Source: Chloroflexota bacterium
Lineage (GTDB): Bacteria; Chloroflexota; Dehalococcoidia; Dehalococcoidales; UBA2162
Assembly (NCBI GenBank): GCA_016193545.1
Contig: JACPSA010000130.1
Coordinates: forward strand, 1 to 8,880
Reading direction: 5' to 3'
Length of the DNA: 8,880 nucleotides
Position 1 is the stretch's first letter; each line of letters opens with the position of its first letter. A program made the translations under genes and the position numbers. Below the pieces are notes generated by a model. The model did not search any database, had not been told where the DNA came from, and saw only the letters and a program-made list of their open reading frames with translations. Of this stretch, positions 1 to 6,775 are shown one piece after another.

Positions 1-128
1 TACCCGGTCGAGGGCTGAAGGTGATGATACCTTGACCGGGAAAATTTCAGGGGTTCACATTTGGCAGAAGTACAGAGTTGAAACGGGTATTTTCACCCGC
101 GGCTAGGCACGAATCTGCTATTCGGAAA
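1..128. repeat. Hairpin-rich non-coding stretch before the tRNA half
   Basis: I see no credible gene here. Two inverted repeats stand out. The first is an 11-bp stem with one G-T pair, in which CCCGGTCGAGG (3-13) pairs with CCTTGACCGGG (30-40) around a 16-base loop. The second is a 5-bp stem, CGGGT (84-88) with ACCCG (95-99), around ATTTTC. The stretch runs straight into the tRNA-Gly half at 129. If that half is an attachment site, these bases are the end of an integrated element, and the stems could be recombinase-binding or terminator structures. They could also belong to a structured RNA that begins left of the window. I cannot choose between these. I looked for tmRNA and group I intron signatures and found none. 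Confidence 0.45.
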
Positions 129-173
129 CTTCCAAGCAGGTTGTCGCGGGTTCGAGTCCCGTCTCCCGCTCCA
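129..173 (+). tRNA. tRNA-Gly(TCC) 3' half only, probable attachment site
   Basis: The bases read as the 3' half of a glycine tRNA. The anticodon loop CTTCCAA (129-135) carries anticodon TCC at 131-133. It is followed by the 3' anticodon stem GCAGG (136-140), variable bases, the T stem GCGGG/CCCGT around loop TTCGAGT (146-162), the acceptor strand CTCCCGC (163-169), discriminator T170 and CCA (171-173). A U discriminator and an acceptor expecting GCGGGAG at the 5' end are typical of bacterial tRNA-Gly. No GCGGGAG, D arm or CCTGC strand occurs upstream, so this is not a complete tRNA. The break falls at the anticodon loop, a common crossover site for tyrosine integrases, which leave a duplicated 3' half at the far end of the element. 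A decayed tRNA is the alternative. Confidence 0.75.
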
Positions 174-262
174 CAGATATAAACGAAGGGAATCAAGCGA
201 TTTTGTCTTTGGTTAAAGGGGGAGCGGGTAAAATTTCTATCTGAATTGTATATTTGACAAAC
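174..262. other. Short gap between tRNA half and zinc-ribbon gene
   Basis: This is the convergent space between the tRNA half (plus strand) and the small zinc-ribbon gene (minus strand). I see no gene. GGAGCGGG at 221-228 is the exact inverted complement of CCCGCTCC (165-172) at the tRNA 3' end. The match is only 8 bp with 48 bases between, so it may be chance. No strong terminator with a T run is visible in either direction. Confidence 0.4.
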
Positions 263-451
263 CTATTTAATATAGCGGATGAAAAGCTGCTGTTCACAAC
301 CAGAGTTAGGGCATGGTTGATTATGTCCATTACCTTTTGGCAAATTGCCACCTTGTGGGATTGCCTCAGCACCCTTGTATTTGGAATCAATGGCTACTGA
401 GAAAACGTTTCTGCAAAATGGACACGTCACTGTTAATGTCTTTTTGGGCAT
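263..451 (-). CDS. Small zinc-ribbon-like protein, 62 aa, function unknown
   Basis: I do not recognise this protein. It has CPFC at residues 10-13 and CPNSGC at 47-52, giving a C-x2-C ... C-x4-C arrangement that could hold one zinc ion in a ribbon fold. Between them lies a polar, Gly-rich stretch (residues 24-46), and the C-terminus ends in Ile/Lys-rich residues. The reason to believe it is real is the start: AGGAGG (457-462, read on the minus strand) sits 5 bases before the ATG, one of the best ribosome binding sites in the window. It lies 108 bp downstream of the second AOR gene, probably transcribed separately or by readthrough. It could be a nucleic-acid-binding or regulatory protein or a small metal-binding chaperone. 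Nothing in the sequence decides this. An overlapping reading frame at 193-390 has no such start signal. Confidence 0.7.
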   Translation of the reverse strand: MPKKTLTVTCPFCRNVFSVAIDSKYKGAEAIPQGGNLPKGNGHNQPCPNSGCEQQLFIRYIK

Positions 452-456
452 ATCAA

Positions 457-462
457 CCTCCT
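457..462 (-). promoter_or_regulatory. Strong ribosome binding site of the zinc-ribbon gene
   Basis: AGGAGG on the minus strand stands 5 bases before the ATG at 451. It supports both the reality and the start of this short gene. Confidence 0.75.
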
Positions 463-559
463 AAAAAATGACGTCGAGTAGTATTACATCATCCGCTCTG
501 TGACAGTTTACCCTTGAACTCTTCTTGCCTGGAGTCTCTTGTAGTCTCTTCCTTAAAAA
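463..559. other. Intergenic gap with a short direct repeat
   Basis: This is non-coding space between the zinc-ribbon gene and the end of the first AOR gene. AGTCTCTT occurs twice in a row with a 10-base period (533-540 and 543-550). I found no convincing promoter: the AT-rich bases around 487-496 do not pair with a good -35 box at the right distance. I also see no strong terminator hairpin. Confidence 0.35.
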
Positions 560-2497
560 TTATGGTGGCAAAATGCCACGGTGGGCTAAATCCTTAGTCA
601 CATCCTTCAGTCCATAAGACTCCAGTTTCTCCTGGGTGGGTATTCCTGTTTTCAGGTCGCAGCCGCGTAGCCGGTAGTATTCATCAAGCACCTTATCGTA
701 ATCTTCCAGGCTAAACTTAAGCGTCGAATAGTCAAAACGGGGGTGCTCCTTACCGTGCTTTAACAGGTAATGGAAGGGGTATGGGTAGTCATCAATGCGT
801 CTGATTCCTTCCCGGGCATTAAAGGCTCTCTCCAGCAAAAGTTCTCGTTCGGTGGCTTCAACCAGGTCAGTGGGGCTGAAGTCTATGCCGGTAGCTGCCG
901 ACATTAGCCGGGCGAAATCATTCAGGTGAACACCCTCGGTGTTAAAGGTCTGTTCGGAGGCAAAACGGCAGGCCCCGGTCATATCACAGAGGGCAAAGAT
1001 ATTCTCGATATCATATACCCATCGTGCGTTCACTGGGTCGGGCGAATTCGGCTTAAAAAATGCTTCGGGGTCGTTATATCGCTCCTTGCCCAGTTTTCTC
1101 ATGTGCTCATCAGGATACTGCTCACGAGTGCCGGGAGCATTCTGGGAATGGGCACCGCGGCGGGTGTAAACCGCCCCGTAAAGATTTGTGCGCAGATTAC
1201 CGAGTCCTTGCGCTTGCTCATTACCCCCGGGACCGCGCCTGATACCCTGACCACCACCCCCGCCACGGCTGCTATCCCTTTTGATATGGGCTATGTATTC
1301 GTCAGAGCCTCGCCCTAGCATCTCAGCGCCCCTGATGGGGTCATCCAGCATTGCTCCAAAACCCTCTTTATAGGCTATCTTGCGCACCAGTGTCAGAATT
1401 GCCTCTTCGTTACCCGGGGTTAGCTCCAGTCCATCGGTATCTTCCCTGGTAATAATGCCGTCCTGATATAACTGCATCGCCCAGGCTATAGCTGCATACG
1501 GCGTGCAGATATGTACACCTAACTGATTACAGAGATTGTTGTATTGGCTCATGAAAGCCGGGTCGGTTATACCAACGCCGGCAGCAAGACCGCCATGAAA
1601 GCCCTCAAAACCTTCTCCGGCAGTACCCTTGTATTTGCCCGATTTCACCGAGTAAAAGTGGGAGCAGTGATAAGCACAGCCAAAGCAAGCTAGACTCTTA
1701 TCATAAAGAGCATCGAGGTCAGCCTTACGCTGCTTATACAGGGTCTGGGAAACCCAGCCGGAGGTGCCATATTTGGTATGGATGTCATACATCGGGTCGG
1801 TCTTAGCTCGCTCAATCAAGGCTTGGCATAGTTCCATAAATTCTTTCGGTTTAGCTATCTTTACCCATTTATTGCCTTGAGCCGCTACTGCCTTGAGATT
1901 CTTGGAACCCCAGACGGCGCCGATACTCGTCATACCCGCCGCCCGCCCCAGACTGTTGGTAACACAGGAGGAAAAGCACATATTCTCCCCGGCCGGGCCT
2001 ATTTTCAGTGTCTGAATATCAGGGTTATTCAGTTCCTGCTGAATCAGGTGCTGTGTTGTCCAGGCGTCCTTCCCCCAGAGATGGGTAGCATCCCTTATCT
2101 CAGCTTGCTCATCATTGACCCAGAGATAAACTGGTTTCTCGGCTTTACCACGAATGATAATTAGGTCATAGCCGGCAAATTTCATTTCCGGGCCGAAGAA
2201 GCCACCACCGTTGGAGCGACCCAGGATGCCGGTGAGGGGAGATTTGCTGAGCAATTCGTATCTACTACCCGATGGGGCAGTAGTGCCACCCAAAGGTCCA
2301 CCGCCGATAATAATGATGTTTTCTGGTGAGAGGGGGGCGACTTCAGGGCCAACCTCGTCATAGAGTACCCTGGCGCCAAAACCGCTGGCGCCAATATACT
2401 TGGTAGCGAACTCCCGGGACAACGGTTCTCTGGATAGCTTTCGGTTAGTCAGGTCGACATTTAGAATGGTTCCAGCCCAGCCGTACCAATCAGTCAT
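560..2497 (-). CDS. AOR family tungsten oxidoreductase, 645 aa, divergent
   Basis: This is an aldehyde:ferredoxin oxidoreductase family protein, a cytoplasmic enzyme that carries a tungsten bis-pyranopterin and a [4Fe-4S] cluster and passes electrons to ferredoxin. The N-terminal domain (about 1-205) is typical, with GWAGTILNVDLT at 6-17, SKSPLTG at 84-90, GGGFFGPEMK at 97-106, IGPAGEN at 166-172 and GSKNLKA at 197-203. The C-terminal domains follow. Cys271, Cys274 and Cys278 match the cluster motif, and DMTGAC (505-510) matches the DxxGL(C/D) pterin motif and supplies the fourth Cys. Oddities: the usual GRGG before GAV is GMTS (188-191), the first DxxGLD motif is NQLGVH (324-329), and a Gly-rich segment (411-426) sits where a DPR motif is expected. 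RRGAH ends at His450, a likely active-site His. It starts 23 bp after the preceding AOR gene, with AAGGGGTG 5 bases before ATG. The substrate is unknown. Confidence 0.9.
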   Translation of the reverse strand: MTDWYGWAGTILNVDLTNRKLSREPLSREFATKYIGASGFGARVLYDEVGPEVAPLSPENIIIIGGGPLGGTTAPSGSRYELLSKSPLTGILGRSNGGGFFGPEMKFAGYDLIIIRGKAEKPVYLWVNDEQAEIRDATHLWGKDAWTTQHLIQQELNNPDIQTLKIGPAGENMCFSSCVTNSLGRAAGMTSIGAVWGSKNLKAVAAQGNKWVKIAKPKEFMELCQALIERAKTDPMYDIHTKYGTSGWVSQTLYKQRKADLDALYDKSLACFGCAYHCSHFYSVKSGKYKGTAGEGFEGFHGGLAAGVGITDPAFMSQYNNLCNQLGVHICTPYAAIAWAMQLYQDGIITREDTDGLELTPGNEEAILTLVRKIAYKEGFGAMLDDPIRGAEMLGRGSDEYIAHIKRDSSRGGGGGQGIRRGPGGNEQAQGLGNLRTNLYGAVYTRRGAHSQNAPGTREQYPDEHMRKLGKERYNDPEAFFKPNSPDPVNARWVYDIENIFALCDMTGACRFASEQTFNTEGVHLNDFARLMSAATGIDFSPTDLVEATERELLLERAFNAREGIRRIDDYPYPFHYLLKHGKEHPRFDYSTLKFSLEDYDKVLDEYYRLRGCDLKTGIPTQEKLESYGLKDVTKDLAHRGILPP

Positions 2498-2502
2498 TGT
2501 TA

Positions 2503-2510
2503 CACCCCTT
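2503..2510 (-). promoter_or_regulatory. Ribosome binding site of the downstream AOR gene
   Basis: AAGGGGTG read on the minus strand lies 5 bases before the ATG at 2497, inside the 23-bp gap between the two AOR genes. It supports this start, and the short gap supports a shared transcript. Confidence 0.6.
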
Positions 2511-2520
2511 TATTAAATAT

Positions 2521-4302
2521 TCAGGTTGGCAGTACGCCGCGGCGGGCTAAATCTTCAGCCACATCCTTCAGTCCCAGGGATTCCAGTTTCTCTCGGGTAG
2601 GTATTCCTGTTGTCAGGTCGCAGCCATGTAGTCGGTAGTATTCGTCAAGCATCTTATCATAATCCTCAAGGCTAAAACCAAACTTGGAATAATCATAGTG
2701 GGGATGCTCATTGCCATACTTCAACTGGTAGTGGAAAGGATAGGGGTAGTCATCTATTCGCCTTATCCCCTCCCTGGCATTGAAAGCTCTGGCTAATAGA
2801 AGCTCTCGTTCTGTTGCTTTAACCAGGTCAGCCACGTCAAAGTCTACGCCGGTGGCCAGCGACAGAAGTTGCGCAAAATCTTCCAGGCATATACCTTCCT
2901 CAGAAGCTATGGCCCACTTGCATGTTCCGGTCATATCACAGAGAGCATTTATACTCTGTCGTGACGCCTCACCCATCTGGTGGTCGCCGCCACGAGTAGA
3001 AACCGAAAGACCAAAGGCAGCGTCAATATTCTCCATCTCCTCGATACGGTAGTGGTATCCCCCCTTAACATGCGGGGCATCTTCTTCCAAGCCTTTGCCT
3101 AATTTCTCAGCTACCCCGCGGGGCCAGGAACTCAAAGTTTCTCCAAAGCCTTCGCGATAGGCTACCTGATGAAGAACTTTTAAGATTATCTCTTCATTGC
3201 CCCAGGTCAGGTCCAGACCATCGGTATCTTCTCTGGTGATAACACGTCTCTCATATCGTTTCATTGCCCACCATAGCGCTTCTGCCAGGTGGCTGACATT
3301 TACCCCTAACTGGTCACATAGATTATTATATTTCACTACGAAGCCCGGGTCCTTTATTTCAAGTCGCATTAAGCGACCTCGAGGCCCTCCTTCGATACTT
3401 TCTCCGCTTATTCCCTGGTATTTGCCCGATTTAACCTGGTGAAACTGAGCACAATGAAAGTGACAGCCAAAGCAGGCTATATTTTTCGCAAAGAGGTCGG
3501 TAAAGGCAGTATGATACAGAGGATTCGGAGCGCCCTTCCAGTTTTCCGGGTTCTGCACGAAACCCAGGGTGCCCCAGGTGCTACGCTTTTCGTACCCCGG
3601 GTCATTCTTGACTCGTTCTGTCAAGGAGTTACACAGTGCCATAAACTCCTTTGGTTTTGCCAGACTAACCCCCTGGTTCCCGTGTACTGCAATCGCCTTG
3701 AGATTTTTAGCACCACACACAGCAGCAATACAAAAGTTAGAGGCGGCACGCCCCAGATTACCGATAATGGCCGCGTAGTTAGACATATTCTCCCCGGCGG
3801 GACCTATCTTCAATGTCTGAATATCAGGGTCATCCAGTTCGGCTCTAATCAGCCGTTGTGTCGTCCAGGTGTCCTTGCCCCAAAGGTGAGCGGCATCTCT
3901 TATCTCAACATGCTCATCATTAATCCAGAGATAGGTCGGTTTTGCGGCTTTACCCCGGATGATGATGAGGTCGTAGCCGGCCAGTTTCATTTCCGGGCCA
4001 AAAAAGCCACCACCACTGGAGCGAACGTATATACCGGTGAGGGGAGATTTACTAACGACATCATATCGGCTACTGCCCGGAGTGATAGTACCACTCAGTG
4101 TTCCATTGCTAATGACGATGATATTTTCCGGTGAAAGGGGGGCGACTTCGGGGTCAACCTCATCATAGAGTATCCTGGCACCAAAGCCGCAACCACCGAT
4201 ATACTTCTTGGCAAACTCCAGAGACAGCGGCTCTCTGGATAGCTTCATATTAGTTAGGTCGACATTAAGGATTGTTCCAGCCCAGCCGTGCCAGTTAGTC
4301 AT
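2521..4302 (-). CDS. AOR family oxidoreductase paralogue, 593 aa, shortened
   Basis: This is the second AOR family protein, a tandem paralogue of the next gene, nearly matching it over the first 170 residues and the last 100. The N-terminal pterin-binding domain is intact (GGGFFGPEMK at 97-106, IGPAGEN at 166-172). Cluster Cys ligands are 277, 280 and 284, with DMTGTC (456-461) giving the fourth. Oddities: the GRGG motif is ASNF (187-190), the first DxxGLD motif is DQLGVN (330-335), and only 20 residues separate the likely active-site His441 (TRGGDH) from Cys461, against 60 in its neighbour. I chose the ATG at 4302. It follows AAGGGAG by 6 bases, aligns with the neighbour's start and overlaps the ferredoxin stop by 8 bp. 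The upstream ATG at 4335 has no such support. It may be catalytic, or a structural partner of the other AOR. Confidence 0.87.
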   Translation of the reverse strand: MTNWHGWAGTILNVDLTNMKLSREPLSLEFAKKYIGGCGFGARILYDEVDPEVAPLSPENIIVISNGTLSGTITPGSSRYDVVSKSPLTGIYVRSSGGGFFGPEMKLAGYDLIIIRGKAAKPTYLWINDEHVEIRDAAHLWGKDTWTTQRLIRAELDDPDIQTLKIGPAGENMSNYAAIIGNLGRAASNFCIAAVCGAKNLKAIAVHGNQGVSLAKPKEFMALCNSLTERVKNDPGYEKRSTWGTLGFVQNPENWKGAPNPLYHTAFTDLFAKNIACFGCHFHCAQFHQVKSGKYQGISGESIEGGPRGRLMRLEIKDPGFVVKYNNLCDQLGVNVSHLAEALWWAMKRYERRVITREDTDGLDLTWGNEEIILKVLHQVAYREGFGETLSSWPRGVAEKLGKGLEEDAPHVKGGYHYRIEEMENIDAAFGLSVSTRGGDHQMGEASRQSINALCDMTGTCKWAIASEEGICLEDFAQLLSLATGVDFDVADLVKATERELLLARAFNAREGIRRIDDYPYPFHYQLKYGNEHPHYDYSKFGFSLEDYDKMLDEYYRLHGCDLTTGIPTREKLESLGLKDVAEDLARRGVLPT

Positions 4303-4831
4303 TTCGGTCTCCCTTGCTATGCCTGATTGAGGCAAATCTCTTTTCCGAGGCTGTTTTACCCATTCCTTGCTTCAGTAACCGGCGCTTCCAGGTGTCCTTA
4401 TCGCTTAGAGCCGCCGGCTCCGCTTTCTGGTAGTGGATTATCTCGATAGGACAGACTCGGGCACATACCGGGTCGCCGAGGCACTGGTTGCACTCAAAGA
4501 CTTTACCCGTAACCGGGTCTAGGGATAATGCTCCATAAGGGCAGACGGACAGGCAAAGTTTGCAGCCCTTAATACAGAGGTTGTAATCATGGCTGACTAT
4601 CCCGGTCTTCTCGTCACGGCTGATGGCATTTACCGGGCAAACCAGGAGGCATTCCGGCTCGAGGCAATGCTGGCACATCTCGGGGATACAGATTCCCTTT
4701 TCCTCTTCTCTCATCACTCTAACCGCCGACCGGCTGCGGCTGAAAGTCTGTGTTTTCTGGAAGGAACAGTGCAGCACACACAGTTCACAGCCGGTGCACT
4801 TGTCATAATCCACATAGAGTATCTTACGCAT
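4295..4831 (-). CDS. Four-cluster [4Fe-4S] ferredoxin, electron-transfer subunit
   Basis: This is a 178-residue polyferredoxin of the kind paired with molybdenum or tungsten oxidoreductases (HycB/DmsB-like family). It would carry electrons between the AOR proteins and a central carrier. Sixteen Cys fall in four groups: 12, 15, 18, 22; 53, 56, 61, 65; 86, 90, 93, 97; and 114, 117, 123, 127, enough for four [4Fe-4S] clusters. An extra Cys is at 48. The third group reads CIKGCKLC, so its first spacing is three residues rather than the usual two. The C-terminal 35 residues are basic and carry no cluster motif. There is no signal peptide, so it is cytoplasmic. GGAGG lies 4 bases before the ATG and directly follows the stop codon of the binding-protein gene, 9 bp away. 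The last 8 bases (ATGACTAA) overlap the next gene, so translation is likely coupled. BamC of class II benzoyl-CoA reductase is a comparable partner, but I cannot claim that role. Confidence 0.9.
   Translation of the reverse strand: MRKILYVDYDKCTGCELCVLHCSFQKTQTFSRSRSAVRVMREEEKGICIPEMCQHCLEPECLLVCPVNAISRDEKTGIVSHDYNLCIKGCKLCLSVCPYGALSLDPVTGKVFECNQCLGDPVCARVCPIEIIHYQKAEPAALSDKDTWKRRLLKQGMGKTASEKRFASIRHSKGDRND
4309..4315 (-). promoter_or_regulatory. Ribosome binding site that fixes the AOR start at 4302
   Basis: AAGGGAG on the minus strand stands 6 bases before the ATG at 4302, within the end of the ferredoxin gene. It favours this start over the in-frame ATG 33 bases upstream, which would add 11 residues absent from the paralogue. 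Confidence 0.65.
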
Positions 4832-4840
4832 TGTGCCTCC

Positions 4841-6766
4841 CTAAAATCCTATCGATTTCTTGAGCGCCTGGTCAACCCAGACATATTGAGTCCAAGACCA
4901 GTAGTTGGTATAAGCTATACTAAATTCACCGTGGTAAGCCTTTAGCCACGGCCACCAGAGCGCATAGTCCTCTGGTGCTGGGAAGTAGATTTGGAAGGAC
5001 TGGTCAATAACGTACGGGACAAGCTCCTCCCGCATTATTCGACGAGCTTCAGGTTCGTTACGGACGTAGCTTCCCTTAATTCTCTTGCGTATGTCATTGA
5101 TAACTGGGTCGTCGACCATGGCTGTGTTAGGGGTATCAGTAATATTGAAGACCTGGAAGGCAAAAGGTATAAAAGCGGACGAACTACTGATAACTGCGTG
5201 TTTGTGGGTCTTACCGTTTGATATAGAAGTTTTGACAGTGCTTTCTCTTACATCTACGACCAGGTTAACGCCAATTTTAGCCCAGTATTCCTTAAATATC
5301 AGCAGGTAGTCAACCTCGCTTGCTATGGCGAGCACTTCTATAGTGAAGCCATTGGGATAGCCGGCCTCAGCCAGCAGCTTCTTTGCTTTGTCGGGATGGT
5401 ACTCAAAAAGTTCCCGGCTTGATTCAGGTAGCTTGTCAACCGGGGTGTACATATCCATCCACCCCTCTACTAGGTTACTGTAATGAGCCAGTAGCACGCC
5501 CTCACCACCATAGTAATCCCTCAGCACTGCCTGGTTGTCAAACGCCAGTTGTAGTGCCTGACGGACCCTTTTATCGTACCAGGGTAGCTCCGGCTTGTCT
5601 ATCCTGAGAGTTATCCAGTTTGGCTGGGAGTGTATACGTTTGTCGTATAGTAGCCGGGGTTCGGTTTTTATCAGAATCTTGGCGTCATCTTTCTCCAGTC
5701 CCCATCTGTCACCACCAAGAACGTCAAGTTTTCCGGTGCGCAGTGCCGACATTCGGGTAGACCTATCGGGTATCATAAACATCTTGACGGTATCCACATA
5801 GGGTATCTGGTTCTGCGGATGGAGGGGGTCTTTATCCCAGTAATTGGGGTTCCTGACGAAAGTGGCCACACTACCGGAGACAAAATCGGCCAGCATAAAT
5901 GGGCCAGTGCCAATGGTTCTCCTCCAATCCCGTACGTCTCCGTATTTCTTTATCAGTTCAATCGGTCCCTGTATAAACGAAAAATCAGCGGTCGCTTCGA
6001 GCAGAGAGTCCATGTATCCTGGCTGAATCTTGACCTCCACCGTCCATTTGTCCAGAGCCTTTACCGACACTGGATGCTCGTAAGGTGCCATTCTGGCCCC
6101 CCAAGCATAGGTGGGGCCTGACGGGTAGTTGGGTTCCATGTTATACATCCGCCGAATGGAAAAGACGACATCATCGGCGGTCAGCTCTCTCCCCCCGAGT
6201 AGCGCACTTGCTTCCGGCAGGTGTGGGTTAATCTGCCAGCGAATCCCCCGACGGATGTGGTAGATGATGGTTTGCTCATCGGGTATTTCCCAGCTTTCAG
6301 CTATAGCGCCTCGCCAGCTCTCATACATCTTCTCACCCGGCGCTCCAGTCCAAGCAATCTCTCCCGTACCGGCTCGTCCCATTGCCCAGTTCCCTTTTAC
6401 CAGGTCATCATGAGTCTGCATATGGGCATAAAGACTGGGTGTATTGGTGTAAACATTATCAAAATCCTGCAGCCTCCCCGCAGCGTTAAGAGGGAAATTA
6501 ATCGTCCCACCATACTTTGGCTTCTCTACCGTTTTTTCTACTGCGGTGCCATCCTTCTTTGTCAACCGTAGCTTCACCGTCTCGGCTCCGGTCGTTATCG
6601 CGGTTTCTGTGGTGGTTGGTGCAGCTGGTGTGGTGATTGGTGCCGTCGGTACTGTGGACGTTGTTGGTGTTGTAGGTGTCGTTGGGGCTGCCGGGGCACA
6701 GGATGCCAGCACCAGGGATAGTGCCATTAGGCAACTCAATAATAACCAGACGATTCCCTTTTTCAT
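4841..6766 (-). CDS. Family 5 solute-binding lipoprotein, 641 aa
   Basis: This is an extracytoplasmic solute-binding protein of the peptide/nickel/opine ABC family (SBP_bac_5). It has a lysine-led signal peptide with a hydrophobic core (residues 1-22) and lipobox LASC, predicting lipid attachment at Cys23. A low-complexity Pro/Thr/Ala linker (about 24-60) follows, then the binding domain from KYGGTI (84-89). Family hallmarks include a DDVVFSIRR-type segment and LPWYDKRVRQAL near the start of the second lobe. The start at 6766 is preceded by AAGGAGG at 9 bases. A longer frame from 6832 would bury the signal peptide. No permease or ATPase gene is in view, so the transporter partners are elsewhere or beyond the edges. 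It is 9 bp from the ferredoxin gene, which ties uptake to the AOR enzymes. The ligand could be a peptide, opine, glycoside or other small organic compound. Confidence 0.9.
   Translation of the reverse strand: MKKGIVWLLLSCLMALSLVLASCAPAAPTTPTTPTTSTVPTAPITTPAAPTTTETAITTGAETVKLRLTKKDGTAVEKTVEKPKYGGTINFPLNAAGRLQDFDNVYTNTPSLYAHMQTHDDLVKGNWAMGRAGTGEIAWTGAPGEKMYESWRGAIAESWEIPDEQTIIYHIRRGIRWQINPHLPEASALLGGRELTADDVVFSIRRMYNMEPNYPSGPTYAWGARMAPYEHPVSVKALDKWTVEVKIQPGYMDSLLEATADFSFIQGPIELIKKYGDVRDWRRTIGTGPFMLADFVSGSVATFVRNPNYWDKDPLHPQNQIPYVDTVKMFMIPDRSTRMSALRTGKLDVLGGDRWGLEKDDAKILIKTEPRLLYDKRIHSQPNWITLRIDKPELPWYDKRVRQALQLAFDNQAVLRDYYGGEGVLLAHYSNLVEGWMDMYTPVDKLPESSRELFEYHPDKAKKLLAEAGYPNGFTIEVLAIASEVDYLLIFKEYWAKIGVNLVVDVRESTVKTSISNGKTHKHAVISSSSAFIPFAFQVFNITDTPNTAMVDDPVINDIRKRIKGSYVRNEPEARRIMREELVPYVIDQSFQIYFPAPEDYALWWPWLKAYHGEFSIAYTNYWSWTQYVWVDQALKKSIGF
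6593..6706 (-). repeat. Low-complexity Pro/Thr-coding tract in the lipoprotein linker
   Basis: Repeated ACA/ACC/CCA-type codons encode a run of Pro, Thr and Ala after the lipid-attached Cys. This is a flexible tether that holds the binding domain away from the membrane. The opposite strand stays open here only because of this composition. Confidence 0.7.
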
Positions 6767-6775
6767 TACTATTGT

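Noticed and set aside
1..128. Group I or group II intron interrupting the tRNA anticodon loop
   Set aside because: A group I intron ends in G directly before the exon, and no G lies at any possible junction. I also saw no group I core paired elements and no group II domain V.
1..173. 3' end of a tmRNA gene
   Set aside because: The anticodon loop with TCC, the U discriminator and C at position 70 fit tRNA-Gly. tmRNA needs the alanine-type G3-U70 pair, and the bases before the T arm match the glycine tRNA anticodon arm instead.
254..276. Plus-strand promoter with TTGACA
   Set aside because: The -35 match is perfect, but no -10 box lies 16-18 bases downstream and no plus-strand gene follows.
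193..390. 65-codon minus-strand reading frame overlapping the zinc-ribbon gene
   Set aside because: It has no ribosome binding site, no recognisable motif, and lies in another frame of a better supported gene.
3439..4134. Long plus-strand reading frame of 231 codons opposite the AOR gene
   Set aside because: It lies wholly antisense to a well-conserved AOR gene, and its translation has no domain features. It is a codon-bias shadow.
4303..4335. Upstream ATG at 4335 as the AOR start
   Set aside because: It would add 11 residues absent from the paralogue and deepen the overlap with the ferredoxin gene. The ATG at 4302 has its own AAGGGAG.
560..4831. bamBC genes of class II benzoyl-CoA reductase
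   Set aside because: An AOR plus a polyferredoxin resembles BamB/BamC in outline, but no other bam genes are present, and the duplicated, motif-altered AORs give no specific support. The name would be a guess.
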